Source of the DNA: Collinsella sp.
GTDB taxonomy: Bacteria; Actinomycetota; Coriobacteriia; Coriobacteriales; Coriobacteriaceae
Reading direction: 5' to 3'
DNA: 64,000 bases
NCBI GenBank assembly: GCA_018376905.1
Contig: JAHAAK010000001.1
Coordinates: forward strand, 1 to 64,000
The position numbers were made by a program, and so were the translations under genes. Positions within the stretch are counted from its first letter, which is position 1. Every line of letters begins with the position of its first letter. Under the pieces are notes generated by a model, which ran no database searches, was not told the DNA's origin, and was given only the letters and a program-made list of their open reading frames with translations. Shown in pieces: positions 7,700 to 16,672 of this stretch.

Positions 7700-8818
7700 C
7701 TACTGTGCGGCCGGAACGTCATCGGGGTGCGGGTTGTCGCCGTAGGTGCGCTGATACGTCAGCACGCGCCAGACCAGCGGCAGGCCACCGATCTTAAAGT
7801 AATGCTTAAACGTATTGAGCTTGCCCGGCTTCTTAAAGTCAAAGCGCGAATCGATATAGGCGCGGGGCGACTTGATCATCAGACGCAAGTCGGTCTCGCC
7901 ACGCGGATCAAACAGCGACAGGTCAAAGCAACCGGCATCCCAATCGGCCTTGAGCTCGGGAGATGCCTTTTCCCAAAACTGCTCACGCAGCTCATCGACC
8001 AGACGATCATCATTCCAACGGTACGTATCGACCTTCATGCGCATTAAAATGCCCTGAAGCTGAGCCTTGAGCTCGGGACGCTCGTCCAAAAAGCGCTGCA
8101 TCTCGACATACTCGTCGCACACGCAAAACACCTTGTTGGGCGAATTAACGGAGCTCTTCTCGTTATCCTGGCGATAGCACAAAATGGGGTCCGCAATAAA
8201 CGCGGCACGCTCGGCGCAAGCCCAAACCTTAAAGTTAAAGCCTGCGTCCTGATACGAGGCACCCGGCGTGGGAAGGAACCGAATCTGATTGTCGTTGAGG
8301 AACTCGCGCCGATAGATAGCCGACCAAATGGAAGGTTTGCGGTAGAAGATGCCCGGGCGATCGACGGGGCGATACGCGGCGCCCGTCATATGCTCGTCGA
8401 TGATCCCAAACAGCTCACGGCGCTCGCTGGGCGTGGACCAATACAGGTAAAAGTCGCCCTTTACCACATCGGCATGCTCAGCATCGGCCTTGGCGACCAG
8501 CTTTTGGAGCGAATCCTCAAACATAAAGTCGTCGGACTCAAGGATGCCCACGTACTCGCCGCGCGCCATCTCCAGGCCGCGGTTCATCGAGTCGCCGTAG
8601 CCGCTGTTGGCCTTGTCGATCATCTTTACACGGGGGTCGCGCTCCATGTACTCGCGGATGATATCTGGCGAACTATCGGTAGAACCGTCGTTAATGCAGA
8701 TGATCTCGATGTCCTTGAGCGTCTGAGCCACGGCGGAATCGAGGCACTCGCGCAGGTAGCGTTCGACATTGCAGATAGGGACAAGCAGCGAAACTTTAGG
8801 GTTATCAGAGTTCTGCAA
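7700..8818 (-). CDS. GT2 family glycosyltransferase (A' copy)
   Basis: 372 residues with GAGGTTC-type spacing upstream of the ATG. The N-terminal GT-A domain starts PKVSLLVPICNVERYL, with INDGSTDSSP (42-51) and ESDD (94-97). The middle stretch KMIDKANSGYGDSMNRGLEM is almost identical to the paralogue at 9940-11043, and the match is also strong at DNA level, which implies a recent duplication or gene conversion. The C-terminal half carries the shared KPSIWSAIYRREFL and GASYQDAGFNFKVWA motifs. It acts with its neighbours in surface polysaccharide synthesis, on the cytoplasmic side of the membrane. Confidence 0.85.
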   Translation of the reverse strand: MQNSDNPKVSLLVPICNVERYLRECLDSAVAQTLKDIEIICINDGSTDSSPDIIREYMERDPRVKMIDKANSGYGDSMNRGLEMARGEYVGILESDDFMFEDSLQKLVAKADAEHADVVKGDFYLYWSTPSERRELFGIIDEHMTGAAYRPVDRPGIFYRKPSIWSAIYRREFLNDNQIRFLPTPGASYQDAGFNFKVWACAERAAFIADPILCYRQDNEKSSVNSPNKVFCVCDEYVEMQRFLDERPELKAQLQGILMRMKVDTYRWNDDRLVDELREQFWEKASPELKADWDAGCFDLSLFDPRGETDLRLMIKSPRAYIDSRFDFKKPGKLNTFKHYFKIGGLPLVWRVLTYQRTYGDNPHPDDVPAAQ

Positions 8819-8892
8819 GAGAACCTCCTGTTGAATAGCGTGTAACAGGGTTATTTTAGCAGCCGAGTTGCGGCGGGCGGCAGCGCTTGGAA

Positions 8893-9933
8893 TTAGATAA
8901 AGCGCTCCAGGCAGGCTTTGAGACCGCGAGTCGAAAGATAGAACAGCGTGGCGTCTGCCATCGAAACGCCCGAGGTCGCCGCAACGAGCTTGTGGGCAAC
9001 ACGGCGAACGGCGCCCTTAGCAGGCACATCCGCCCACGCCGTTCCCAAAAACGTCGCGAGGTCCATGTTGACGCGAGCCGCCACGCGATGGAAGTCATCG
9101 GCATCCAAACGCGCCAGGTCGAACACAATGAGGTCCAAAATCCAAGTTATCAGCTCGCCGGGACACAGGTCTAAAAGACCGTAGGCCGCCCAGTCCTCCA
9201 AGACCTCCTCGAGCATCCTCATGTGGGCGTCAAGCTTTTTGGCACGAGCCTCGGCACTGTTGAACTCGTGCGTCGCCGATTCGCTCTCCATCACGTAGTG
9301 GTAGAACTTGTCCGGCATGACGACGGTCCTGCGGGCAAGCGCATAAGCCGCAAATTGGAAGACGACGTCCTCGCCCAAAGCCAAACCGGGGGCGAAGCGA
9401 ATGCCTTCGCGATTGAGCAGCTCGCACGAAAAAGCCGCACGGCAGGCATAGGGCTGCGCATTCGAATGGAACAGCAGTTGGGGATCACGGGCGCCGAAGG
9501 TACCAGCTTTGGGGCTCATGAGTTGCTGGACGCGTTTGGGGGCAGCATCGGCAGGTTCACAGACGCCGCCAAAGACGGCGGCCTCGGCATCTGCAGACTC
9601 CATGGCATGCAGCACGCGCTCGACCGTCTGGGCATCAATGTAATCGTCAGCGTCCACAAAGAAGACGGTCTCGCCCTCGGCGGCATCGATACCGGCATTT
9701 CGAGCGCACGAGACGCCCGCGTTTTCCTGGTCAATCACCAGTACGCGATCGTCGGCCTGCGCGATCAGGTGCAACACGTTCAACGAATCATCAGTCGAAC
9801 CGTCGTTGACGCAGACAACCTGAATCGAGCGCTCGGACTGGGCCAGCAGCGAATCGAGGCATCGCTGAATGGAGCGCGCAGAGTTGTAAACGGGAACGAC
9901 AATGGTAGCTTTAGGACACGAGGCCTCTCCCAT
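8893..9933 (-). CDS. GT2 family glycosyltransferase (B copy)
   Basis: 346 residues. The ATG at 9933 lies 6 bases after the stop of the upstream transferase, whose last codons hold the AGGGGG ribosome site. The GT-A domain begins KATIVVPVYNSARSI, with VNDGSTDDS (42-50) and DADD at 94-97. The C-terminal region (QPYACRAAFSCELL, LGEDVVFQFAAYAL) is shared with the transferase at 6620-7687. A 74-base gap separates it from the next gene in the run, the longest gap inside the operon. The sugar and acceptor are not known. Confidence 0.85.
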   Translation of the reverse strand: MGEASCPKATIVVPVYNSARSIQRCLDSLLAQSERSIQVVCVNDGSTDDSLNVLHLIAQADDRVLVIDQENAGVSCARNAGIDAAEGETVFFVDADDYIDAQTVERVLHAMESADAEAAVFGGVCEPADAAPKRVQQLMSPKAGTFGARDPQLLFHSNAQPYACRAAFSCELLNREGIRFAPGLALGEDVVFQFAAYALARRTVVMPDKFYHYVMESESATHEFNSAEARAKKLDAHMRMLEEVLEDWAAYGLLDLCPGELITWILDLIVFDLARLDADDFHRVAARVNMDLATFLGTAWADVPAKGAVRRVAHKLVAATSGVSMADATLFYLSTRGLKACLERFI

Positions 9934-9939
9934 GCCGAC

Positions 9940-11043
9940 CTACCCCCTCAGCGATTCGAAGAGGAAGGCGGCGACCACGCCTGGACCTCCAACCGAGGCG
10001 TAATACTTAGCACGCCCCAAGGCACCATCCGTCGCAAAACTCGGATGCTCGTCAACCCAGCCCTCAGGATCTTTGAGGATGGCAGCGAGATTCGCGCGCT
10101 TCCACGGCTTGAGGTCGTCAAGCGAAAAGTCCCCGGCGTCCAAGGCCGCTTGGAACTCCTTGGCCATCTGAACCAGGAACTCCTTATAGAACTTAGGCGC
10201 CAGGCGCACGTAGTTCCACATGTACGAATCGTACTTAATGAGCTGATTGAACTTGAGCATGCGCGCGACATCGCCGCTTGCGTGGCCGCGGGCATAATCC
10301 TCTCGAATCCAACGCTCAATCTCGGCATACTCGGTATTGACGCAAAAGACCTTAGCCGAAGAATTGACCGAGGAATTCTCGTTGTCCTGGCGATACGACA
10401 ACACGGCATCATGCAGGTAAACAGCCTTATCGGCGCACGCGATCACCTTAAAGGCGAATGACGTGTCCTGAAAGGATGCCCCCGGAGTCGGCAGGAACGT
10501 AATGCCGTTGCGCTCAAGAAAATCGCGACGGTACACGGCCGACCAAATCGACGGCTTTTGCTTAAAGAACTGCGTCGTATCGCTCGGGTGCACTGGCTTG
10601 CCACAGTCCTTGGCTTTAAACATCTCGTGCAGCGAACGGCGCTCCTCGGGCTTAGACCAGTAGAAATCAAAGTTCGCCTTCGCAAAGTCGGCATTATTGC
10701 TATCGGCGGCCGAGACAAGCTTTTCGAGTGCGTCGGGCGCCATAAAGTCATCGGACTCCAAGATGCCCACGTACTTGCCACGCGCCATCTCCAGACCGTG
10801 GTTCATCGAGTCGCCGTAGCCGCTGTTGGCCTTGTCGATCATCTTGACGCGCCCATCGCGCTCCATATACTCGCGGATTATCGCCGGCGAGTTGTCGGTC
10901 GACCCGTCGTTAATGCAGATGATCTCAATATCCTTGAGCGTCTGCGCCAGGGCGGAATCGAGGCACTCGCGCAGGTAGCGCTGAACATTGTAAATGGGAA
11001 TAAGCAGCGACAGAACAGGGCTGCCAGAGGCGTTAGTAGACAA
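9940..11043 (-). CDS. GT2 family glycosyltransferase (A copy), first gene of the run
   Basis: 367 residues from a TTG at 11043, with AAGGAG five bases upstream and no nearer ATG or GTG in frame. The GT-A domain opens VLSLLIPIYNVQRYL, with INDGSTDNSP (44-53) and ESDD (96-99). KPSIWSAVYRRDFL and GASFQDTSFAFKVIA match its paralogue at 7700-8818. It heads an apparently co-transcribed set of five minus-strand transferases. A promoter candidate lies at 11108-11137. The role is inferred to be in capsule or cell-wall glycan assembly. Confidence 0.85.
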   Translation of the reverse strand: MSTNASGSPVLSLLIPIYNVQRYLRECLDSALAQTLKDIEIICINDGSTDNSPAIIREYMERDGRVKMIDKANSGYGDSMNHGLEMARGKYVGILESDDFMAPDALEKLVSAADSNNADFAKANFDFYWSKPEERRSLHEMFKAKDCGKPVHPSDTTQFFKQKPSIWSAVYRRDFLERNGITFLPTPGASFQDTSFAFKVIACADKAVYLHDAVLSYRQDNENSSVNSSAKVFCVNTEYAEIERWIREDYARGHASGDVARMLKFNQLIKYDSYMWNYVRLAPKFYKEFLVQMAKEFQAALDAGDFSLDDLKPWKRANLAAILKDPEGWVDEHPSFATDGALGRAKYYASVGGPGVVAAFLFESLRG

Positions 11044-11107
11044 ATGTGCTCCTTAGGAAATACCTGTCGTTTCATGGTATCAAAGGGCCAGCGCGCCAGC
11101 GGGCGTT

Positions 11108-11137
11108 TATATAATCTATGGAGCCTCTTGCGGGCAA
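11108..11137 (-). promoter_or_regulatory. candidate promoter of the glycosyltransferase operon
   Basis: On the minus strand TTGCCC (11132-11137) and TATATA (11108-11113) are 18 bases apart, 65 bases before the TTG start of the first transferase. Confidence 0.45.
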
Positions 11138-11299
11138 AGCAGCCCCACGTCATGCGGCGGGCCCATGGCAGGTTCCTGCGTTTTATTCAAAGCTTGCCGC
11201 TAAGGTGCGCCGAGCCTTTACAATAGGACAGTCCCAAGGACGTATTCGATAGCTTCCGCGCAGCACTCGCCCGCCGCGCGTGAAAGGATATATTGCCCC

Positions 11300-12319
11300 A
11301 TGCCTTCAACCCTTCCCGCTCCCATCGACAAGCTCGCCATCGTCGTCGTTACGTACAAGCGCCAGGAACTCCTGGCCAACTTGTTCGACTCCATGACCGA
11401 GCTCACGGCAACGCCCTGGCGCATCGTGATTGTCGATAACGAGAATTCGCGCGAGACCGAGGCCATGTGCACCGCATTCAACGAGCGCCTGGCCAACCTG
11501 TGGGGCATCGACACCGAGCAGCCCGACGCGCAGGGCGGCACCGACCGTGTCATCTACGCCCCGCAGCTCAAAAACGGCGGCGGTGCGGGCGGCTTCTCCG
11601 CCGGCACTAAATGCGCCTACGACCTGGGCGCTCAGTGGTTCTGGGTGATGGACGACGATGTGCTCGTCATCCCCGAAGGCATCGAGCGTCTTGCCAAGTG
11701 GACCGACCGCTACGATGTCATCCAGGGTTCGCGCCTGGACTTTGACGGCGGCGCCTTCTTTTGGCAGTACCAGCTCATCCTTTCGCTCGGCATCCCTAAC
11801 CCCATCGCCAAGTGGGATCTGGGTCCCGAGGGCTACCGCGCCATGAACCAGCTGTGCTTTGAGGGCGGCATGTTCTCGCGACGCGTGGTCGACAAAATCG
11901 GCCTGCCCGACGCGCGCTTCTTTATCTACGGCGACGATGCCTGCTACGGCTACGTAGCCAGCCAGCACTTCCCCGCCGCCGTGGTCGCCGACGTGGTGCT
12001 CAAGCGCGCCCGCGCCGTCTCCAACTGGGATATCGCCGGCAAGCGCCAGCTCAACTCCACGAGCGACACCAACCGCTACTACATCATGCGCAACCGCGGT
12101 TATCTGGCCCGCTACATGCAGATCTATGGCGACTATCACCCCATGCTGTTCCGTCTGGGCAACGCCGCGACCTTCTGCAAGGAGTTCATTCGCCTGGCCG
12201 CCGTTGACAAGTGCTTTAAGACCGGTATTCCGGCGCTGCGCCGTGGCATGAAGGACGCCCGCAAGATCGTCAAGGATCCTAACTGGAAGCCCATGCCGCC
12301 TATGAAGAACACCGAGTAA
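11300..12319 (+). CDS. GlfT-like GT2 glycosyltransferase
   Basis: 339 residues, divergent from the five-gene operon. The start is the ATG at 11300 with AAAGGA 13 bases upstream, a somewhat long spacing. The fold opens with KLAIVVVTYKRQELL, has the VDNENS stretch (45-50) and an FWVMDDD triad (DDD at 118-120) with FIYGDDACYGYV downstream. This pattern fits galactofuranosyl- or rhamnosyltransferases of the GlfT/WbbL type, which add furanose or deoxy sugars to lipid-linked cell wall precursors. The NGGGAGGFSAG segment (92-102) is typical of that group. It belongs functionally with the neighbouring glycan genes. A candidate -10 (TACAAT near 11219) lies in the divergent region. Confidence 0.8.
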   Translation: MPSTLPAPIDKLAIVVVTYKRQELLANLFDSMTELTATPWRIVIVDNENSRETEAMCTAFNERLANLWGIDTEQPDAQGGTDRVIYAPQLKNGGGAGGFSAGTKCAYDLGAQWFWVMDDDVLVIPEGIERLAKWTDRYDVIQGSRLDFDGGAFFWQYQLILSLGIPNPIAKWDLGPEGYRAMNQLCFEGGMFSRRVVDKIGLPDARFFIYGDDACYGYVASQHFPAAVVADVVLKRARAVSNWDIAGKRQLNSTSDTNRYYIMRNRGYLARYMQIYGDYHPMLFRLGNAATFCKEFIRLAAVDKCFKTGIPALRRGMKDARKIVKDPNWKPMPPMKNTE

Positions 12320-12343
12320 CGGAAGCCGGAAACACCTCGGCGC

Positions 12344-14140
12344 TTAAAGCCGCTGGCACACCGCCGTCACGCGCCGCCCATCAAAACCGAACCCCCAGCG
12401 CATGCGGCCCACGCCGGGGCGCGGCACACGGATTTCGTCGATGCCGTCGCGCTCTATGTCGAGCAGCGCCTGCACGGCCAGCAATTCAAGGCCCAGCGCA
12501 TCCACACCGGGGTCATACATCATGTTGATCGTTATCAGCGGACGTTCATCGAGCATACCGATCGTATCGGCTATGTCGAACACGGCGCCCGTAGGAAAAA
12601 CCTGGATGTCCCAGCGATTCGCGCCACACTTTCGCCTCGAAGCAGGATTGGCATAGCCCGGCAATCCAAAGCAGAGTCCTTGCAAGAGTAGGTGATATGG
12701 CAGCGGTGTATCTAGGTCGGTCTCACCGATTCCCGCATCACCCAGGATGCGGCTTAGCGCCCGCCTCACCGCATCCTCATCCCCACGGCACAGCCCGTCG
12801 CGAAACGCATCGACGTCTCGAATGTCTTCGGCAGCGCACTCAAACCACTCAACAATCACTAGACGCAAGGCCTGTCGAAGCTCGTTATTGGGCAATCGCA
12901 AAGCACGGAGGCGATCGCCATACTCTGGCTCCTCAGTCATATCCGTCGTGAGAAAACCGGACAGATACAGCGCTGTCCACATGCCATCGTCAGGCGAGAC
13001 ATCTGGCTCTGCAGTGCCCAAACAAAGCGGGACCTCAGCGCACCCATGGGCCTCGAGCAAATCAAAGAAGACCGAAAGGCGGTCGAGATTCCACCCGGCA
13101 ACTACCCTACTCAGGCAATCGGCATATCCATACAGATCGGCACGCACAGGCGCCGTGCAGCCTCGGTCCAGAAAACCGATCACACGCTCTGGACTCGAGC
13201 AATAGGCCCTGCCAAACCGATACCCCTCGAGCCATTCACGCGCATCATCAAGGTATTCCTCGCGCCCAGCATGATTCAACAGAGCCTGGACCTCGGCATC
13301 CGAAAAGCCGAACCAACGGTCACACCAGGTCGAAAGCGGCGTCGTCAGACAATACGAGCAGCCATGCAAAGAAAGCGCCACTTCAGCAGGACGGGGACAC
13401 TCCCCCATCAGACACGTCAGCCGCAACGAATCGCCCGCAGTGGCAATGGCCTCGAAAAGCACGCGATCAAATAGATCCGCCGAATCGGCGCCGGAAGCGC
13501 CCCTCGCGCTCGCACGGCCCAACCACGCCGCGTCGTACCCATCAACGAGCAATACAACCTGCTCATCGCAGGCCATCTCCAGCAGCTCTATGAGCACACC
13601 GAGCACCGAGTCAACCTCGTCCGCGCTCGCCACGCCGCGCGCGACGCGTTCGATGTGACGCACCTTATCTCGAGCTAAATCCGGAGCCCCCAAGAGCGCC
13701 AACAAGCGAGCGCACTCGCCCGAAAGGACATCGCGCACGACGCCGGCAACAGCGGGGCCACGCCTCGTAGCGCCAGAAAAGTCCAGCGATATCACCGGAT
13801 AGCAAGCATACTCATCCCGATAACGCCCGCCGTCTGCATCCCAAATCTGAGCATCGGCAAACGAGCTCCGACCGGCGCGACCGACCGCAGGACGCTCCAG
13901 AAAAGCCCTGAGCATCGACAAGTTCATGCTCTTGCCAAAACCCTCGGGTCGACAGCACACCACAACGGACGCGTCGCAGTCCAACGCATCGGCAATAAAC
14001 ATGGTCTTGTCGACCAGCGTGCAGCAACCAAGAGCCTCCGCATAGTCGTGCATGCCAATGGGCAAAACTGCATCGTCGACACAGCCAATCAAACGCACGT
14101 CAAAGCCGGCAGCACAACCATTATTTGCCTGTTCAGACAC
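12344..14140 (-). CDS. degenerate AAA-ATPase-like / PD-(D/E)XK-like protein
   Basis: 598 residues from a GTG at 14140, chosen because AGGGGG lies 9 bases upstream; the frame extends to 14272 without a better site. Proteins of this family (AAA-ATPase-like plus PDDEXK_9 nuclease) normally carry RPRRFGKS and LIDEYD. Here the P-loop region reads RPEGFGKS (64-71) and the Walker B region LLVDGYD (197-203), so the catalytic Glu is replaced by Gly. The C-terminal region keeps NRWDIQVFP, but the expected ExK strand reads TINM. Both the ATPase and the nuclease may therefore be inactive. The protein is otherwise intact with no frameshift, which suggests a retained binding function. It is convergent with the GlfT-like gene. 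Confidence 0.65.
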   Translation of the reverse strand: MSEQANNGCAAGFDVRLIGCVDDAVLPIGMHDYAEALGCCTLVDKTMFIADALDCDASVVVCCRPEGFGKSMNLSMLRAFLERPAVGRAGRSSFADAQIWDADGGRYRDEYACYPVISLDFSGATRRGPAVAGVVRDVLSGECARLLALLGAPDLARDKVRHIERVARGVASADEVDSVLGVLIELLEMACDEQVVLLVDGYDAAWLGRASARGASGADSADLFDRVLFEAIATAGDSLRLTCLMGECPRPAEVALSLHGCSYCLTTPLSTWCDRWFGFSDAEVQALLNHAGREEYLDDAREWLEGYRFGRAYCSSPERVIGFLDRGCTAPVRADLYGYADCLSRVVAGWNLDRLSVFFDLLEAHGCAEVPLCLGTAEPDVSPDDGMWTALYLSGFLTTDMTEEPEYGDRLRALRLPNNELRQALRLVIVEWFECAAEDIRDVDAFRDGLCRGDEDAVRRALSRILGDAGIGETDLDTPLPYHLLLQGLCFGLPGYANPASRRKCGANRWDIQVFPTGAVFDIADTIGMLDERPLITINMMYDPGVDALGLELLAVQALLDIERDGIDEIRVPRPGVGRMRWGFGFDGRRVTAVCQRL

Positions 14141-14274
14141 CAAAACGTTCCCCCTAAATCGCAGCACGACGCCAATTGTAATGACCGCCTCGCGCGTACC
14201 GACGACGCCGCGCGAACATATCGGGCAACGGTAGCAACAAGAGGTATGAGGGGGCATAACTAATCGTTGCACAA

Positions 14275-14310
14275 CAAAACGGGGCCCGATGCATTCGCAC
14301 CGGACCCCGT
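14275..14310 (-). terminator. intrinsic terminator after the sortase-anchored protein gene
   Basis: On the minus strand a GC-rich stem (CGGGGTCCG with CGGGCCCCG, one mismatch) is followed by TTTT. It lies 32 bases after the stop of the gene at 14343. Confidence 0.75.
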
Positions 14311-14342
14311 CCCGACTCTTTAGTTATCTGGCAACCGAGAGG

Positions 14343-16124
14343 CTACTCCTCCGAGCTGTCCTCCCCAGAAGCCTTCTTCTGCTGATCGAGCTTATGCTTA
14401 CCACTTACGATAGACGTAGCACCCAGTGTGGCCAAGCTCGCGCTGGCAAGGCTCGCCATCACGATCAAGTCGCCCGTCTTGGGCATGTTGCCGCCAGATG
14501 ACTTGGTTGTGGTGGTCGTGGTGGTTGTAGTGGTCACCGTCTTGGAGTCATTTTGCTCTTGGGCCTGGTTGTCAGCACCGCTCTTGTCGTCGTCTTCGGG
14601 CTGTTTCTTTTCGCCCTCGGTCTTGCTCTCGTCCTTCTTCTGAGCAGATTTGTCGTCCTTCTCCTCAGAGCTAGAAACCTTATCAGATTCGGTCTTCTCG
14701 GAAGCCTTGTCCTTGGAGTCGCCCTTTGCGGCCTCGGTCTTTTCCGTGGAAACCTGATCAGAGTTGTCCTTGTTCTGGGCCGAGCCGTTATTGACGCCAG
14801 CCATCAGCGAAGAACCCAGCGTAGAACCAAGCTGCTCGGAGAAAGAAGGCTTCTTGTCCGGCGAAGCAACGGGAGCGTCCGGCGCTTTATTCGAGTCGTC
14901 CTTGGAAGCATCAGAATCAGGGGTTGCGTCAGAGCCGGAGCCGTTGTTAGAGCCGGTGTCAACGAACGAATCGCTCGAGCTGGTGGATGAGTTAGAGGTG
15001 TCAGCGTCGGTCGAACCAGAAGCGTCGCTGCCCGTATTGCCGGCAGAGCTTGAAGACGAATCGCCCGCAGCAGAGCCGTTCGAATCGGAGCCGTTCGAGG
15101 TGGAACCGTCGTTGATAGCGCCACCAGCAGAGCCATTACCGTCAGCATCGGTCGAGGGCGCATCCATCCTGTCATCGTTGGCATCGTCACTCGAGCCGTC
15201 ATTCGAATCAGGCGTCGGCGAGGGCGCCGGCGTAGGCTCGGGCTGCACGGGCGTCGCAGCGGCAGCGGCCTCGTCCTCGGCGATATAAACCAAGCAGTCC
15301 TTCAGCTCGTTGCGGTAGCGGTTCTTCCAGCCCTCATGATACTGGGGTTGGCTCGAATACTTGGTCGCCACGTTATTGACCACGCTGTAGGAAAGCGCCG
15401 TCACAAACTCGCGATCGGACATATCGTTGGAAAGATTCGCCCAACGGAAGAAGTCCCTGCAACCACCGGTGCCGCACATGTTGGTAATGCTCCACACCAT
15501 GCCCTTGACGCAGTCGGCGCGGCCCGAAATATCAATACCCAGGCCGCTCTTGAGCCACGCCTCGGTCACCGCATAGTACGAGTTGTACGCATAAGCATCT
15601 TGAAGTGCTGAGAACTCAACAGGATCGGTGTTGTAAGCACCCTGGAAGGCCTCCTGCGCAATACGGCCCAACTCGGTGAGCTGACCGTTCTCGTACATGG
15701 CATTGCTCGTGTTGGAAATCTCGCTGCCGCGATCAATCGCATCCTTGAGCATGCTGTATTTTTCGGGGCTGTAGTTGTAGACCTGCTTCATAAACGGAAT
15801 GAGCGACCAGCGGCGGTCGAACTGGTAATAGCCCAACGCGTTATAGCCGTCACCGTACGAAAAGCCCTGGTTGTAGTTACCATGGCTCTCGTACTTGGTA
15901 AAGTACTTCATCTCGGGAGTCACGTTGACAAACGAAACGCCCTGGACCGACCTCAGCACGCCTGAGAAGGACTGCTGGGTGTAGAGACCCTTATCGATAT
16001 CGGTGGCATCCGAGGCAACGCCCGGCGTGGGCTCCTCGGCAGCGGCGGGTGCCGGCGCGGAAACGGCGCCAAACGAAAGCGCCAACGTCAGGCCCGCGAC
16101 AATAGCAGAATGCTTGGGCTGCAT
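14343..16124 (-). CDS. sortase-anchored secreted protein with lysozyme-like domain
   Basis: 593 residues with GGGAGGATC ahead of the ATG. A signal peptide covers residues 1-29. Residues 45-270 form a folded domain with KYFTKYESHGNY, then ALGYYQFDRRW; Glu79 sits where transglycosylase/lysozyme-like enzymes have their catalytic acid, so a peptidoglycan-cleaving role is plausible but not proven. Residues 285-540 are a long Ser/Asp/Asn/Gly- and Lys/Glu-rich linker ending in a run of 12 Thr. MPKTG (547-551) followed by a hydrophobic segment and KHK is an LPXTG-type sorting signal, unusually with a further 16-residue hydrophilic tail. It should be covalently attached to the cell wall. No sortase gene is in the window. 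Confidence 0.75.
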   Translation of the reverse strand: MQPKHSAIVAGLTLALSFGAVSAPAPAAAEEPTPGVASDATDIDKGLYTQQSFSGVLRSVQGVSFVNVTPEMKYFTKYESHGNYNQGFSYGDGYNALGYYQFDRRWSLIPFMKQVYNYSPEKYSMLKDAIDRGSEISNTSNAMYENGQLTELGRIAQEAFQGAYNTDPVEFSALQDAYAYNSYYAVTEAWLKSGLGIDISGRADCVKGMVWSITNMCGTGGCRDFFRWANLSNDMSDREFVTALSYSVVNNVATKYSSQPQYHEGWKNRYRNELKDCLVYIAEDEAAAAATPVQPEPTPAPSPTPDSNDGSSDDANDDRMDAPSTDADGNGSAGGAINDGSTSNGSDSNGSAAGDSSSSSAGNTGSDASGSTDADTSNSSTSSSDSFVDTGSNNGSGSDATPDSDASKDDSNKAPDAPVASPDKKPSFSEQLGSTLGSSLMAGVNNGSAQNKDNSDQVSTEKTEAAKGDSKDKASEKTESDKVSSSEEKDDKSAQKKDESKTEGEKKQPEDDDKSGADNQAQEQNDSKTVTTTTTTTTTTKSSGGNMPKTGDLIVMASLASASLATLGATSIVSGKHKLDQQKKASGEDSSEE

Positions 16125-16194
16125 AAGATCCTCCCTGCATTGGTGTAGTTAAAGTTCAGTTTGCAAAGATAAAAATAAGTATTGCAGCTCGCCC

Positions 16195-16210
16195 GTTGTT
16201 GCACAACAAC
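16195..16210. promoter_or_regulatory. short inverted repeat in the promoter region of the lysozyme-like gene
   Basis: GTTGTTG and CAACAAC are separated by two bases, about 70 bases before the ATG at 16124. On the minus strand TTGTGC in this repeat and AATACT 17 bases on could be -35 and -10 boxes, so the palindrome may be an operator. Confidence 0.3.
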
Positions 16211-16252
16211 CCCTCGGTAAACGGCAACAACCCTCCGCGAAATCTTAAGGAA

Positions 16253-16672
16253 TTAAACAAACTGGTCTTCGGGCGCCATCAGAAGCTCGCCGTATCGCTC
16301 CATCAGCCCGTCCCTCAACTGACAGAAAGCGGGGATATAGACGTTCAAGATGCGCTGAATCAAATCTTGAGCGAGCTTGTTGTCGTAGATATGGACGTTC
16401 GTATTGCGGTCTCTGAGCATGTCTAGCCAGGCCGCCTCATCAATAAAGTCGTAGAATCGGTACGACTCCTTCACGATGGCACGAGGAGACCCCGACGCGG
16501 CAAGCGTGGCGCCCTCATACTCGAGCAGACGCTTAAGGAGCTTCCAGCTCAGTTCAAATTGAAGATTGAACTTATTAATCAATCCACTCTGAACAAAATC
16601 ATTGTTGAGATCCTGATTGGGCGCATCCTCAAGATTCGCCAAGGCGCTAACAAAGTTCTCATATTTTTTCAT
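16253..16672 (-). CDS. HEPN/HI0074-type nucleotidyltransferase partner (HepT-like)
   Basis: 139 residues overlapping the upstream MNT gene by 14 bases. Sequence and length match the HI0074 family (nucleotidyltransferase substrate-binding protein) of HEPN folds. The HEPN RNase motif Rx4HxY is intact as R89-x4-H94-x-Y96 (RNTNVHIY). Known MNT/HEPN pairs are toxin-antitoxin modules in which the MNT partner adenylylates the HEPN tyrosine and neutralises it. It is thus a candidate RNase toxin. FELSWKLLKRLLEYEG (39-54) is the typical helix of this family. Co-directional location behind the Rrf2 regulator is unusual. Confidence 0.8.
   Translation of the reverse strand: MKKYENFVSALANLEDAPNQDLNNDFVQSGLINKFNLQFELSWKLLKRLLEYEGATLAASGSPRAIVKESYRFYDFIDEAAWLDMLRDRNTNVHIYDNKLAQDLIQRILNVYIPAFCQLRDGLMERYGELLMAPEDQFV

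Noticed and set aside
9223..10461. A 412-codon plus-strand ORF spanning two glycosyltransferase genes
   Set aside because: It crosses the boundary of two real genes in antisense and has no ribosome site or recognisable domain.
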